NCBI GenBank assembly: GCA_002717625.1
Contig: PBEF01000015.1
Location: 1-64,000 of the forward strand
Direction: 5' to 3'
From: Fidelibacterota bacterium
GTDB lineage: Bacteria > Fidelibacterota > Marinisomatia > SCGC-AAA003-L08 > D37C17
Length of the DNA stretch: 64,000 bases
Positions 1 to 9,996 of the stretch are shown here, piece by piece (position 1 is the stretch's first letter; every line of letters starts with the position of its first letter). The position numbers were made by a program, and so were the translations under genes. Under the pieces are notes generated by a model. The model was not told the DNA's origin. It did not search any database and saw nothing but the letters and a program-made list of their open reading frames with translations.

Positions 1-1
1 A

Positions 2-778
2 GATATTGAAAAAAATCCATTAAAAAAACTATACAGGGTCGCGAATGATAGAGATATTGCAAAGTTTAAATCTTCAATTGATTTAGAGGATCCAACATTT
101 AAAAAAGCAAAAAAAATAATAAAAGATCACCAACTTAATATGAAACTAATTGATGTTGAGTTTCAATCTGATGGATCAAAGGCAGTGTTTTATTATACAG
201 CGGAGAGAAGAGTTGATTTTAGGGAATTAATAAGAGAATATTCAAAAACATTTAATGTTAAAATTGAGATGAAACAAATAGGTGTTCGTCAAGAATCAGC
301 AAGAGTTGGAGGTATAGGAAGTTGTGGAAGAGAGTTGTGTTGTTCTACATGGATGACAAAATTCCCAACCGTATCAACATCATCAGTTAGATACCAACAA
401 CTTTCGATTAATCCACAAAAAATATCTGGACAATGTGGCAAGTTAAAATGTTGTTTAAATTTTGAATTAGAATCTTATCTTGATTGTCTAAAAGATTTTC
501 CTAATCAAAAGATAAAATTAAAAACCAAAGAAGGAGAATTAAAACAAATTAAAATAGATGTGTTTAAAAAGAGAATTTGGTATATAAATAAAAGCAATCA
601 CAACGAGACATTTGAAATATCTTTAAAGCAAGCAAACAGAATAATTAAGAAAAATGAATCTGGAAGCAATAATATACCTTTAGATAAATTTTTAGATACT
701 AATACAGAGAAAAGAACAACAAAAGATCTAATAGAGGACAACATTAATAGATTTGACAAAAAAAAGAAGAGAAAATAA
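2..778 (+). CDS. ricT: RicT/YaaT-like PSP1 domain protein, 5' end outside window
   Basis: The frame is open from the first bases of the window, so this is the C-terminal part of a gene that starts upstream; an ATG at 140 is internal. The visible part contains the PSP1 core: RVDFRELIREY, then IGVRQESARVGGIGSCGRELCCS and KISGQCGKLKCCL, with the paired Cys typical of the family (cut here only by description). In Bacillus, RicT works with RicA and RicF in an Fe-S complex that assists RNase Y-dependent mRNA processing; the role in FCB bacteria is not established. It ends two bases before the GldH-like lipoprotein gene, an arrangement familiar from Bacteroidota. The C-terminal tail is Lys-rich. Confidence 0.9.
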   Translation, partial: DIEKNPLKKLYRVANDRDIAKFKSSIDLEDPTFKKAKKIIKDHQLNMKLIDVEFQSDGSKAVFYYTAERRVDFRELIREYSKTFNVKIEMKQIGVRQESARVGGIGSCGRELCCSTWMTKFPTVSTSSVRYQQLSINPQKISGQCGKLKCCLNFELESYLDCLKDFPNQKIKLKTKEGELKQIKIDVFKKRIWYINKSNHNETFEISLKQANRIIKKNESGSNNIPLDKFLDTNTEKRTTKDLIEDNINRFDKKKKRK

Positions 779-780
779 AA

Positions 781-1260
781 TTGAAAACAAAAAAAAATAT
801 AATATTATTAGTAATAATTTTCATTTTATTTGGATGCTATAAATCACAAAAAATAAATTATCACACATTTTTAAAAAACACGTGGTTTGAAAAAGATAAA
901 ATAGAGTTTTCTCAAAAAATTTCAGATAGTTCAAAAATATACAGTCTTTATATTTCAATAAGACACACAACTGAATATAGATACGATAATATAATAATGT
1001 TTTTACATCATAAAGATGAGAAAAAAAATATCATGACTGATACAATAGAAATAAATTTAATGGATGATAAAGGAAAACCAATAGGACTAGGGAAAAATGA
1101 TATTAGAGAAATAGAGAAACTAATTAATAAAAAAAAATACTTGAAGGGAAACCACATATTTGAATTAGAGCTAGCTATGAGAAAAAAAAATAATATAAAG
1201 ATTAAAAAATTAGAACACATTAAAAATATTTCAGTTTATATTCAAGAAGAAAATGAGTAA
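781..1260 (+). CDS. gldH: GldH-like lipoprotein
   Basis: A 159-residue secreted lipoprotein starting at a TTG. The N-terminus is basic, then hydrophobic, and ends in a lipobox (LFGC, Cys 19). The rest has the GldH pattern: a Trp-containing segment after the lipid anchor, then a repeated-strand region with R-H-T-T-E-Y-R-Y-D-N. GldH is required for gliding and type IX secretion in Flavobacterium, but homologues occur in non-gliding relatives and their role there is unclear. Position between ricT and PBP1A is the main support. The stop overlaps the next gene's start by 8 bases. Very Lys-rich and diverged, so the family call is moderate. Confidence 0.65.
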   Translation: MKTKKNIILLVIIFILFGCYKSQKINYHTFLKNTWFEKDKIEFSQKISDSSKIYSLYISIRHTTEYRYDNIIMFLHHKDEKKNIMTDTIEINLMDDKGKPIGLGKNDIREIEKLINKKKYLKGNHIFELELAMRKKNNIKIKKLEHIKNISVYIQEENE

Positions 1261-3850
1261 AAAAATAATATTTCTAATTTGGGGAGTTTTTTTAATCCCT
1301 TTTCTTACGGTTATTATTTTAATGTATAATGTTAAAATTAATACTATTTCAGAAATCTTACCAATTGGGAAAGAAAGAGATCCTGGAATGATTTATTTTT
1401 CTGACTTAGAAAACCCCGAAAACAAATTAGCCTCTATAATATATTATTCAAATACTACGGAAGAAGGGGATAAAATAAAAATGGGAGAATACTATAAACA
1501 AAACAGATCAAATGTAACATTTTCTAAAATTTCCCCAAACTTAATTAATGCGTTAATATGTACAGAAGACATTCGTTTTAAATCACATTCAGGCATTGAT
1601 GTGCGATCACTTTTCAGGGCGGTTTATGGGGTTGCAACCAACAAACCATCCGGAGGAGCAAGTACAATAACACAACAACTTTCAAAAATGTTATTCACAA
1701 AAAAACCATCTGCCGGAATGGAAAGGGTTAATCAAAAACTTAAGGAGTGGGTAGTTGCTGTAGAGTTAGAAAAAAGATATTCAAAAAACGAAATAATAAC
1801 AATGTATCTTAATAGATTTGATTGGCTATATCAGGCGGTTGGCATCAATTCAGCTTCTGAAATTTATTTTAACACACAACCTGAAAAACTAACTATACTT
1901 GAATCAGCAATGTTGGTTGGAATGTTAAAAAACCCATCTTTATATAACCCACTAAGAAGGCCAGAAGAAACAAAAGAGAGAAGAAATGTTGTTTTGTTTC
2001 AAATGTTTAAATATAAAAAAATTACCAAAAAAGAATACGAATCCTTAAAAACAAAACCATTAGGATTAGAGTTTACAAAAAAAGATCATAACGAAGGATT
2101 GGCTCCATATTTTAAAGAAAGTTTAAGAAAAGACATGAAGATATGGTGTGAAAACAACAGAAATCAAGACGGAGAACCATATAATCTATATACTGACGGA
2201 TTAAAGATTTACACAACAATAGACTCAAATATACAATTTCACGCGGAACAAGCAATGAAAGATCATTTAATGGGTCTACAAAATGAATTTTTCAAATATT
2301 GTGAAGACAAAAAAAATAAAGGTTACCCTGCTCCTTGGTGGTTTTATAATGACAAAGGACAAGCTTTGAAAGCAAACAATAAAACTAAAGGAATTATAGA
2401 TCAAATAATACAATCCTCAATAAAAAAATCAGAAAGGTATCAAAAATTAATGCTCGCAAATTATATTCAAAAACTTAAAAACACAGATTTAACATTAGAA
2501 GAACTAAAAAACCGAATAGCTGAATATGAGGGTAGAAAACCAAAAGACGGACCATCTCTACAAGCAATTAAATATATTGAATCAAACAATATATCTATAA
2601 AAACAGAAAAACAGATTCAAGAAATATTTAACAAACCAGTCAAGACTAAAGTGTTTTTATGGGAAGGAGAAATAGAAAAACTTATTTCCCCAAGAGACTC
2701 TATTATTTATCACAAATCTATTTTACAATCAGGAATTGTGAGTATGGACCCTAATACAGGTTATGTTAAAGCTTATGTTGGAGGAGTTAATCATAAGTTT
2801 TTTAAACACGGAAATGTACAAGGAGAAGGCAGGCAGGTAGGATCAACATTTAAACCATTTGTTTATGCTTTAGGAATTCAAGAAGAATTATTCAATCCAT
2901 GTAAAAAAATACCAAATATTCCAATTACATTTTCTAAGGAAGACTGGAATTTAACCAAAGACTGGATCCCCCAAAATACTGGAGGTGAAAATGATAGGTT
3001 TAATGGATTAAATTTAACTGTAAAATTTGGAGTGGCAAACTCTATAAATATTTTGACCGCTTATATTATGAGTAAATTAAAGCCAGGAAACGTTGCTTCA
3101 CTTGCAAAAAATATGGGAATTAAAACTCAATTAACCCCAGTACCATCAATATGCTTGGGACCCTTTAATATCTCTCCCTTTGAGATGGCAGCGGCTTACT
3201 CTACTTTTGTGAACTCAGGATATTATACAGAACCAATTTATGTTACAAAAATTGAAGATAAATATGGAAATATAATAGCTGAGTTTAAACCTCAAACCAG
3301 AAAAGTTCTATCTTCTAAAACAGCTGCAATAATGGTTAAATTATTACAAGGCGTTGTAGATGGCGTTGGCACTGACGAACCATTTTATAAGAACGGAAAA
3401 TACAAAGGTAAATCAATTCCGTCTCAAGGTACAGGAACTTGGTTAAAAAAAGAATATCAATGGAAAAAAGGAAAAAAAGTAGAGGTTAAATATTATATAG
3501 GTGATAAAAACATAGAAATAGGAGGTAAGACTGGCACAACTAATAAATATTCTGATGGATGGTTTGTGGGAATAACTCCAAATTTAGTTACATCAATTTG
3601 GGTTGGATGCGATGATAAATCAGCTCATTTTAATGACGAAAGAGGTTATGGTTCAAAATCAGCCATGCCTATTTTTGGATATTTTATGAAAAGGATATAT
3701 GCAGATGAATCAATTCAAAAAATAAAAAATTCAGATAAATTTATCTTTCCAAAGATAACATTAGGAGAAAAACAACAAATAAAAGATTTAATTAATTGTG
3801 ATCAGGTACCATTTTTAACAGATTCAATTCCAGAAACAGAAGAAATATAA
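1253..3850 (+). CDS. mrcA: Penicillin-binding protein 1A, bifunctional transglycosylase/transpeptidase
   Basis: Class A PBP of 865 residues that polymerises and cross-links peptidoglycan at the outer face of the inner membrane. One N-terminal membrane anchor (about residues 5-26). The GT51 glycosyltransferase domain (about 90-260) shows the catalytic ED-x-x-F-x-x-H-x-G motif with Glu105, GASTITQQ at 135-142 and [11 protein letters not shown]. The transpeptidase domain has the nucleophile motif S531-T-F-K534, an S-I-N motif further on and K759-T-G761. Length is normal for the family. It overlaps the lipoprotein gene and is one base from the CoA-transferase genes, suggesting one transcript. Confidence 0.97.
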   Translation: MSKKIIFLIWGVFLIPFLTVIILMYNVKINTISEILPIGKERDPGMIYFSDLENPENKLASIIYYSNTTEEGDKIKMGEYYKQNRSNVTFSKISPNLINALICTEDIRFKSHSGIDVRSLFRAVYGVATNKPSGGASTITQQLSKMLFTKKPSAGMERVNQKLKEWVVAVELEKRYSKNEIITMYLNRFDWLYQAVGINSASEIYFNTQPEKLTILESAMLVGMLKNPSLYNPLRRPEETKERRNVVLFQMFKYKKITKKEYESLKTKPLGLEFTKKDHNEGLAPYFKESLRKDMKIWCENNRNQDGEPYNLYTDGLKIYTTIDSNIQFHAEQAMKDHLMGLQNEFFKYCEDKKNKGYPAPWWFYNDKGQALKANNKTKGIIDQIIQSSIKKSERYQKLMLANYIQKLKNTDLTLEELKNRIAEYEGRKPKDGPSLQAIKYIESNNISIKTEKQIQEIFNKPVKTKVFLWEGEIEKLISPRDSIIYHKSILQSGIVSMDPNTGYVKAYVGGVNHKFFKHGNVQGEGRQVGSTFKPFVYALGIQEELFNPCKKIPNIPITFSKEDWNLTKDWIPQNTGGENDRFNGLNLTVKFGVANSINILTAYIMSKLKPGNVASLAKNMGIKTQLTPVPSICLGPFNISPFEMAAAYSTFVNSGYYTEPIYVTKIEDKYGNIIAEFKPQTRKVLSSKTAAIMVKLLQGVVDGVGTDEPFYKNGKYKGKSIPSQGTGTWLKKEYQWKKGKKVEVKYYIGDKNIEIGGKTGTTNKYSDGWFVGITPNLVTSIWVGCDDKSAHFNDERGYGSKSAMPIFGYFMKRIYADESIQKIKNSDKFIFPKITLGEKQQIKDLINCDQVPFLTDSIPETEEI

Positions 3851-3851
3851 A

Positions 3852-4553
3852 ATGATAAATAAAAAAGTAAAAAGTATTGACGAAGCAATTGAAGGTGTAA
3901 AAACCGGAATGACTGTTATGTTAGGAGGATTTGGGCTTTGTGGAATCCCAGAAAATTGTATTCGAGCGTTATCGAAAACTAAAATAAAAAACTTAATATG
4001 TATTTCTAATAATGCGGGAGTTGATGATTTTGGATTAGGACTATTACTTCAGAATAAACAGATAAAAAAAATGATCTCATCTTACGTTGGAGAAAATAAA
4101 GAATTTGAAAGACAAATGTTAAATGGAGAATTAGAGGTAGACTTAATACCGCAAGGTACATTAGCAGAAAAATGCAGAGCCGGAGGAGCTGGAATCCCCG
4201 CTTTTTTTACACCAGCTGGATATGCAACAGAAATAGGCAAAAATAAAGAAGTTAGAGAGTTTAATGGGAAGCCACATATTTTAGAAAATTCACTTATATC
4301 TGATTTTGCTTTTATAAAAGCCTGGAAAGGTGATACGGCCGGAAACTTAATATATAAAGGAACAGCAAGAAATTTTAACCCCATGATGGCGATGGCTGGT
4401 AAAATTACAGTAGCAGAGGTTGAAGAGATATATTCAGTGGGAGAGTTAGATCCAAATCAAATACATACACCTGGAATTTTTGTACAAAGAATTTTTCAAG
4501 GAGAAAAATATGAAAAAAGAATAGAACAAAAAACAACAAGAAAAAAAATATAA
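3852..4553 (+). CDS. scoA: 3-oxoacid CoA-transferase subunit A
   Basis: Alpha subunit of a succinyl-CoA:3-ketoacid CoA-transferase, moving CoA from succinyl-CoA to acetoacetate or a related acid in ketone-body or branched-chain acid use. 233 residues, normal length. The glycine-rich CoA-binding segment [10 protein letters not shown] is present near residue 25, followed by the family segments around [11 protein letters not shown] and [14 protein letters not shown]. The stop codon overlaps the ATG of the beta subunit gene by one base, so the two chains are probably made in equal amounts. Beginning one base after the PBP1A stop suggests co-transcription rather than shared function. Confidence 0.95.
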   Translation: MINKKVKSIDEAIEGVKTGMTVMLGGFGLCGIPENCIRALSKTKIKNLICISNNAGVDDFGLGLLLQNKQIKKMISSYVGENKEFERQMLNGELEVDLIPQGTLAEKCRAGGAGIPAFFTPAGYATEIGKNKEVREFNGKPHILENSLISDFAFIKAWKGDTAGNLIYKGTARNFNPMMAMAGKITVAEVEEIYSVGELDPNQIHTPGIFVQRIFQGEKYEKRIEQKTTRKKI

Positions 4554-5209
4554 TGGCTTTAGACAAAAATCAAATAGCAAAAAGAATAGCTAAAGAATTA
4601 AAAAACAATACATATGTAAATCTAGGAATTGGAATTCCAACACTTGTAGCAAATTATATTCCAGAAGGTGTAAATGTAGAGTTTCAATCAGAAAATGGAG
4701 TTTTAGGAATGGGACCCTTCCCTTTTGAAGGAGAAGAAGATCCCGATATGATTAATGCAGGGAAACAAACAATTACTACAATGCCAGGAGCAGCACTTTT
4801 TGACTCTTCAACATCTTTTGCAATGATTAGAGGAAATCATGTTCAACTAACAGTTTTAGGAGCGATGGAAGTTTCTGAAAATGGAGATATTGCTAATTGG
4901 AAGATACCAGGAAAAATGGTAAAAGGTATGGGAGGAGCAATGGATCTTGTTGCTTCTGCTGAAAATATTATTGTTGCAATGATGCATACTAACAAAGAAG
5001 GAAAAAGTAAAGTATTAAAAAAATGTACATTACCAATTACTGGAGTAAATTGTGTAAAAAAAATCGTATCTAATTTAGCGGTTATGGATGTAACAAGTAA
5101 AGGGTTAGTGTTATTAGAAAGAGCTCCAGGCGTAAGTGTTGAAACAATACAAAAATATACTGAAGCAAGATTAATTATAAATCAAGATGTTCCAGAAATA
5201 CAAATCTAA
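4553..5209 (+). CDS. scoB: 3-oxoacid CoA-transferase subunit B
   Basis: Beta subunit, 218 residues. The catalytic glutamate that forms the CoA thioester lies in the S-E-N-G motif (Glu47), preceded by GIGIPT. The C-terminal half carries the conserved MGGAMDLV and VMDV segments. It pairs with the preceding subunit; together they form the complete enzyme. It converges with gpsA on the other strand with a 4-base overlap of stop codons, leaving no room for a conventional terminator between them. Confidence 0.96.
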   Translation: MALDKNQIAKRIAKELKNNTYVNLGIGIPTLVANYIPEGVNVEFQSENGVLGMGPFPFEGEEDPDMINAGKQTITTMPGAALFDSSTSFAMIRGNHVQLTVLGAMEVSENGDIANWKIPGKMVKGMGGAMDLVASAENIIVAMMHTNKEGKSKVLKKCTLPITGVNCVKKIVSNLAVMDVTSKGLVLLERAPGVSVETIQKYTEARLIINQDVPEIQI

Positions 5210-6216
5210 CTCATAAGTTGAGAAAGATGTTGAATTTCATTTTTTACAGAATTTTTATTATATAAAATATTATACACAGCACTAGTTATAGGCATATCTA
5301 TACATAAAGATTCATTTATTTTATTAATACATTTTACAGAGAAGTATCCCTCCGCTATCATTTTTAATTTTTCATGAGACTCTTTAATAGACAAACCTCT
5401 TCCTATAAATTCCCCAAAAATTCTATTTCTACTAAATTTAGAATAAGACGTAACAAGTAAATCTCCTAAATAAGCAGATTCATTTATATCTCTATTAATT
5501 GGATGAACCGCATCTACAAACCTTTTAATTTCTCGAATTGCATTTGATACTAAAACTGATCGAAAATTATCCCCATATCCTAAACCTATTGAGATTCCAA
5601 CAGCTATTGAAACTATATTTTTTAAAATAGAAGAATATTCTGTCCCATATATATCATCTGAAGCAATAGTATTGATATAATTGCAAGATATTACGCTTGC
5701 AAAGAGTTTAGATTTTTTTAAGTCAGGACAAGCAATTGTTAAGTAAGACAACTTTTTTAAAGCAACTTCTTCTGCATGACAAGGCCCTGTGATAACTCCA
5801 ATATTATTATAAGGGATATTGAAATTCTTATTAAGAAAAGCTCCAATAGTTGTGTTTTTTTCAGGAACTATTCCTTTAATTGCAGAAAAAACAATCTTTT
5901 TATTGATACTATCATTAATTTTATTAAGAGAGCTTACTAAAAAAGCTGAAGGCACAGCAAGTACTAAATAATCAGAATTATTAACAATAATATTTATATC
6001 AGAGTTTAAGTTTAATTTTTTTAAATCTAAATTAACATTGGAAAGATATTTAGGGTTTTTTTTGTTTAATTCAATAGATTTTAAAGTATCCGGGTTTCTT
6101 ACCCACCAATTTACTAAAGGTAAATTATTTGTAAGCATTTGTATTATAGCCGTTCCCCAACTACCTGAACCAATCACTCCAACACGAATAGATGTATTTG
6201 AAATTTTATTCCCCAC
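5206..6216 (-). CDS. gpsA: Glycerol-3-phosphate dehydrogenase [NAD(P)+]
   Basis: Cytosolic enzyme reducing dihydroxyacetone phosphate to sn-glycerol 3-phosphate, the backbone for phospholipids. 336 residues, normal length. The Rossmann motif G-V-I-G-S-G-S-W-G-T is at about 13-22, and the conserved AIKGI, GPCHAEEVA and NAIREIKRF segments follow. The start is a GTG at 6216, preceded at good distance by GGAGAA on the minus strand; it overlaps the rhodanese gene's end by 11 bases. It is the last gene of a lysS-rhodanese-gpsA run. Confidence 0.96.
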   Translation of the reverse strand: MGNKISNTSIRVGVIGSGSWGTAIIQMLTNNLPLVNWWVRNPDTLKSIELNKKNPKYLSNVNLDLKKLNLNSDINIIVNNSDYLVLAVPSAFLVSSLNKINDSINKKIVFSAIKGIVPEKNTTIGAFLNKNFNIPYNNIGVITGPCHAEEVALKKLSYLTIACPDLKKSKLFASVISCNYINTIASDDIYGTEYSSILKNIVSIAVGISIGLGYGDNFRSVLVSNAIREIKRFVDAVHPINRDINESAYLGDLLVTSYSKFSRNRIFGEFIGRGLSIKESHEKLKMIAEGYFSVKCINKINESLCIDMPITSAVYNILYNKNSVKNEIQHLSQLMS

Positions 6217-6631
6217 TTATAGTTTCTCCATTAAATTTAGAAATACCACCACTTAAATTAATTACTTTAGTATAATTCATGCTCTGCATAATTTTTTGAC
6301 ATTGTAATGATCTTCCGCCAGAATGACACTGTAAAATAATCGTAGAATTTTTTTTGTTTTCAAGAGTTGTAATTTTTTTATAAAAACTAGATGTAGGAAT
6401 ATGGTGATCTACTCCATCGATTCTACATGAGTTATATTCACCAACCTCTCTAACATCAACTAAAATAAAATCTATCTCCTTACGACTTCTCATTTCTAAA
6501 AGCGTAGGTAAGTTAGACGCGTCTAACTTATCTTTAGAAAGAAGGCTCTTAATGTCCTCCGTTGTATAAGCTTTTATAGAGTCACTATTTTGATTTTTTT
6601 TTGGGTTAAATAAATTTTTAATAAATTCCAT
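6206..6631 (-). CDS. Rhodanese domain protein
   Basis: A 141-residue single-domain rhodanese with a short N-terminal extension. The domain (about 45-140) contains V-D-V-R-E (58-62) and the active-site loop C102-H-S-G-G-R-S, followed by NLSGGI near the end. Such proteins carry sulfur as a Cys persulfide; the acceptor is not predictable. It sits four bases downstream of lysS and overlaps gpsA. It differs from the second rhodanese at 41392-41718 by its N-terminal extension and a His in the active loop where that one has Lys. Confidence 0.9.
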   Translation of the reverse strand: MEFIKNLFNPKKNQNSDSIKAYTTEDIKSLLSKDKLDASNLPTLLEMRSRKEIDFILVDVREVGEYNSCRIDGVDHHIPTSSFYKKITTLENKKNSTIILQCHSGGRSLQCQKIMQSMNYTKVINLSGGISKFNGETISGE

Positions 6632-6635
6632 AATT

Positions 6636-8144
6636 TTATTGATTTTGATTTTTCATTTGGGGAAAGAATAAAACATCTTGTATAGAATTACTATTCGTCA
6701 TAAGCATACTTAAACGATCAATACCAATACCTATTCCAGCCGTTGGAGGCATTCCATATTCAAGAGCATTTAAAAAATCTTCATCTAATACCATAGCTTC
6801 TTTATCTCCTTTATTTGCAAGTTTTAATTGATCTTCAAAGCGAGATCTTTGATCTAATGGGTCATTTAATTCTGAAAAAGCATTACATATTTCTTTTCCA
6901 TTACAAATAGCTTCAAATCGCTCTACTAACCCTTCGGTATCTCTATGTTTTTTTGCAAGAGGAGACATTTCCACTGGATAGTCAGTAATAAAAGTAGGCT
7001 GAATTAGTTGATGCTCACATTTTTGACCAAAAATTTCATCAATTAATTTACCTTTTCCCATAGACGAATCTATTGAGACATTTAGTTGTTTCGCAATTTT
7101 AATCAATTCCCCCTCATTTAATCCAGAGATATTAACTCCTGTAAAATGTTCAATAGCCTCATACATTGTGTATCTTTTCCAAGGCCGCTTAAAGTCAATT
7201 TCATTATCTCCTACAAGAACTTTTGTTGTTCCATGTAAATCAATTGCAATTTTTTCAACCATTTCCTCCACTAAATCCATCATCCAGTAATAATCTTTAT
7301 ATGCTACATATAATTCCATTTGAGTAAATTCTGGATTATGAAACCGACTCATACCTTCGTTCCTAAAATCTTTAGAAAACTCATAAACACCATTAAAACC
7401 ACCAACAACTAATCTCTTTAAATATAATTCATTGGCAATTCTTAGGTACAAATCCATGTCTAAAGTATTGTGATGAGTTTTAAATGGACGAGCTGCAGCT
7501 CCACCATATAATGGTTGTAAAATAGGAGTTTCTACCTCTAAATAACCTTTTTTATTTAAAAAACTCCTCATTGAATTTGTAAGTTTTGTACGATTAATAA
7601 AAGCATTTTTAACATTAGGGTTTACAATTAAATCAACATATCTTTTCCTGTATCTAGATTCAGGATCTGTAAACGAATCATGTAGATTACCTTCAGCATC
7701 TAATTTTGGCAGAGGTAAGGGTTTTAATGATTTTGAAAGTAAATTAATCTCTTTTGCTTTTACAGAAATTTCACCAACTTTTGTTTCGAAAACAACACCT
7801 TTAATTCCGACAATATCTCCAATATCTAATAGCTTTTTAAACACAACATTATAAAGATCTGTATTATCTTCTTTACAAATTTCATCTCTATTTACGTAAA
7901 CTTGAATTCTACCATCAGAATCTTGTATTTCTATAAAAGAGGCTTTGCCCATAACTCTTCTACTCATAATTCTTCCTGCAATAACAACTTCCAAAAAAGT
8001 ATCTTTTTCATAATTCTCTTTAATCTTTGATGATGAAGATGTTATATTATAAAGATTTGCAGGGTAAGGATCAATACCTAAACTACGTAGAGAATTTAAA
8101 CTTTCTCTACGAACCCTTTCTTGTTCTGAAAAATCTTTGCTCAT
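6636..8144 (-). CDS. lysS: Lysyl-tRNA synthetase, class II
   Basis: Charges tRNA-Lys. 502 residues. An N-terminal OB-fold anticodon-binding domain (about 50-150) precedes the class II catalytic core. Motif 2 is seen as [18 protein letters not shown] and motif 3 as G-I-G-I-D-R-L close to the C-terminus. No C-terminal extension. The start ATG has upstream AT-rich sequence shared with the divergent isomerase gene at 8230. First gene of a leftward run with the rhodanese and gpsA. Two tRNA-Lys genes lie at 56754-56912. Confidence 0.97.
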   Translation of the reverse strand: MSKDFSEQERVRRESLNSLRSLGIDPYPANLYNITSSSSKIKENYEKDTFLEVVIAGRIMSRRVMGKASFIEIQDSDGRIQVYVNRDEICKEDNTDLYNVVFKKLLDIGDIVGIKGVVFETKVGEISVKAKEINLLSKSLKPLPLPKLDAEGNLHDSFTDPESRYRKRYVDLIVNPNVKNAFINRTKLTNSMRSFLNKKGYLEVETPILQPLYGGAAARPFKTHHNTLDMDLYLRIANELYLKRLVVGGFNGVYEFSKDFRNEGMSRFHNPEFTQMELYVAYKDYYWMMDLVEEMVEKIAIDLHGTTKVLVGDNEIDFKRPWKRYTMYEAIEHFTGVNISGLNEGELIKIAKQLNVSIDSSMGKGKLIDEIFGQKCEHQLIQPTFITDYPVEMSPLAKKHRDTEGLVERFEAICNGKEICNAFSELNDPLDQRSRFEDQLKLANKGDKEAMVLDEDFLNALEYGMPPTAGIGIGIDRLSMLMTNSNSIQDVLFFPQMKNQNQ

Positions 8145-8229
8145 TTACTTTTTTTAGCAAAGATAGGAATTCTTTTATGCCAATATTTTGTAATTTAGGC
8201 TTCTTTATAAATAAATAAAAGATATTCAG

Positions 8230-9222
8230 ATGAAAATGAAAGACTATATTAATGATTTTACTAATCATTTAAAAGAAGCTACTAGTATAGGAGAAGGTGT
8301 GGGATTTTACAAGTCACATAAAGAATTTAATAATATTTTAATATGTGGATTGGGTGGGTCTGGAATAGGAGGAACCATTATAAATGACGTGTTTTATTCA
8401 AAAATAGAAATTCCAATTTCATCAACAAAAGATTACAAAATTCCTAATTTTGTTAATGAAAAAACCTTGGTTATAGCATCTTCTTACTCAGGAAACACAG
8501 AAGAAACCTTGACAGCTTTAAAAAAATGTAAAAAAAGAAACGCAGAAATTTGTATAATAACTTCTGGAGGAGATCTTGAAAAAATAGCAAAAATAAATAA
8601 ATATAACTGTATTAATATTCCATCAGGAGGACCGCCAAGAGCAATGTTTGGATATAGCTTTGTTCAAATTTTTTATGTACTGTTGTATTATAATATTATA
8701 GATGATTCTTTCAAAGAAGAGATTAAAAAATCGATAACGTTATTAGATTTAGAAAAAGAAAATATAAAGAAAGAGGCAAAAAATATAGCTAAAAAACTGT
8801 TTCAAAAAACCCCAGTAATATATGTTGCAAATGGATTTGAAGGGGTGGCAATACGCTTTAGGCAACAGATAAATGAGAACAGTAAGGCTCTTTGTTGGCA
8901 TCATGTAATTCCAGAAATGAATCATAATGAATTGTTAGGATGGAGAACCAATGTTCATGATTTAGCTGTTCTTTTTTTTAGAAATAATTTAGATCTTCAT
9001 AAAAATCAGATAAGGATTGAAATTAATAAGAAAGTAATTGCAAAGTATACAAACAATATTACAGAAATTTGGAGTCAAGGAGATTCAAAAATTCAAAACA
9101 CACTTTACCACATCAATATAGGAGACTGGATCAGCTGGTATCTTTCAGAATTAAATGAAGTAGATGCCATAGAAATAGAAGTAATTAATTTTTTAAAGGA
9201 AGAGCTTTCAAAAATAAAATGA
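8230..9222 (+). CDS. Bifunctional phosphoglucose/phosphomannose isomerase-like SIS protein
   Basis: A 330-residue SIS-domain sugar isomerase of the short PGI/PMI family. The first SIS domain shows GLGGSGIGG (near 40) and the sugar-phosphate binding SSYSGNTEETL. The middle has the family's SGGPPRAMFGYSF, and the catalytic region shows PEMNHNELLGW with the conserved Glu and His. It would interconvert fructose 6-phosphate with glucose 6-phosphate and/or mannose 6-phosphate. A second ATG lies two codons downstream and could be the true start; neither has a strong ribosome-binding site. Its stop overlaps the lipB start by four bases (ATGA). Confidence 0.9.
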   Translation: MKMKDYINDFTNHLKEATSIGEGVGFYKSHKEFNNILICGLGGSGIGGTIINDVFYSKIEIPISSTKDYKIPNFVNEKTLVIASSYSGNTEETLTALKKCKKRNAEICIITSGGDLEKIAKINKYNCINIPSGGPPRAMFGYSFVQIFYVLLYYNIIDDSFKEEIKKSITLLDLEKENIKKEAKNIAKKLFQKTPVIYVANGFEGVAIRFRQQINENSKALCWHHVIPEMNHNELLGWRTNVHDLAVLFFRNNLDLHKNQIRIEINKKVIAKYTNNITEIWSQGDSKIQNTLYHINIGDWISWYLSELNEVDAIEIEVINFLKEELSKIK

Positions 9223-9911
9223 ACAAGGAAGTTTTTTTTCATGATTTAGGACTCATTGATTATAAAGAAGCTTGGGATTTTCAAGAGAAAATTTTTGCAG
9301 AGATACTACAGATAAAATCAGACAACAGAAAAAATCAAAGAGACAAAAAAACTAAAAATCATTTAGTTTTTTGCGAACATCCACACGTTTATACTCTGGG
9401 GAAAAGCGGGAACAAAGAAAACCTACTAATTAATGAGGGTTTTTTAAAAAAAAGAGGAGCAAAATTTTACCACATTAATCGAGGGGGAGATATTACATAT
9501 CATGGGCCAGGCCAAATTGTAGGCTATCCAATTTTAGATCTAGAAAACTTTTTTACAGACATCAATAAATATTTGAGATTATTAGAAGAAGCCATTATTC
9601 TCACATTAAAACACTATGGATTAAAAGGGGAACGATCAAAAGGAGAAACAGGGGTTTGGCTAGATCCACTAACTCCAAAAGCGAGAAAAATATGTGCAAT
9701 TGGAGTTAAGACCAGCAGGTGGGTATGCATGCATGGATTTGCATTTAATATAAATTCAGACCTATCTTATTTTGATAATATCATTCCTTGTGGAATTGTT
9801 GGTAAAAACGTAACATCTATGCAAAAAGAACTAAATAAAGAGGTAGATATAATTGATGTTAAAAATAAGGTCAAGAGATATATAATTGAAGTTTTTGAAA
9901 TGGAAGTTTAA
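9219..9911 (+). CDS. lipB: Octanoyltransferase (lipoate biosynthesis)
   Basis: Transfers octanoyl from acyl carrier protein to the E2 and H-protein lipoyl domains; LipA then inserts sulfur. 230 residues. Conserved segments are present in order: HPHVYTLGKSG, NRGGDITYHGPGQIVGYPI, the catalytic-Lys region KICAIGVKTSRW, HGFAFNIN, and I-I-P-C-G-I with the catalytic Cys. The gene start overlaps the isomerase stop (ATGA). The 85 bases after it show no clear terminator. Confidence 0.97.
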   Translation: MNKEVFFHDLGLIDYKEAWDFQEKIFAEILQIKSDNRKNQRDKKTKNHLVFCEHPHVYTLGKSGNKENLLINEGFLKKRGAKFYHINRGGDITYHGPGQIVGYPILDLENFFTDINKYLRLLEEAIILTLKHYGLKGERSKGETGVWLDPLTPKARKICAIGVKTSRWVCMHGFAFNINSDLSYFDNIIPCGIVGKNVTSMQKELNKEVDIIDVKNKVKRYIIEVFEMEV

Positions 9912-9996
9912 TTTTTAAAAAGAAATTGATCTTAGTAGAGTTTGTATAACTGATAAAGAAAAACTAATTTTAGGCAAATTATGAGATGAAGAAACT

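Noticed and set aside
6206..6631. Rhodanese as part of a sulfur-oxidation locus
   Set aside because: Neighbours are lysS and gpsA; no sox, dsr or sqr genes are near.
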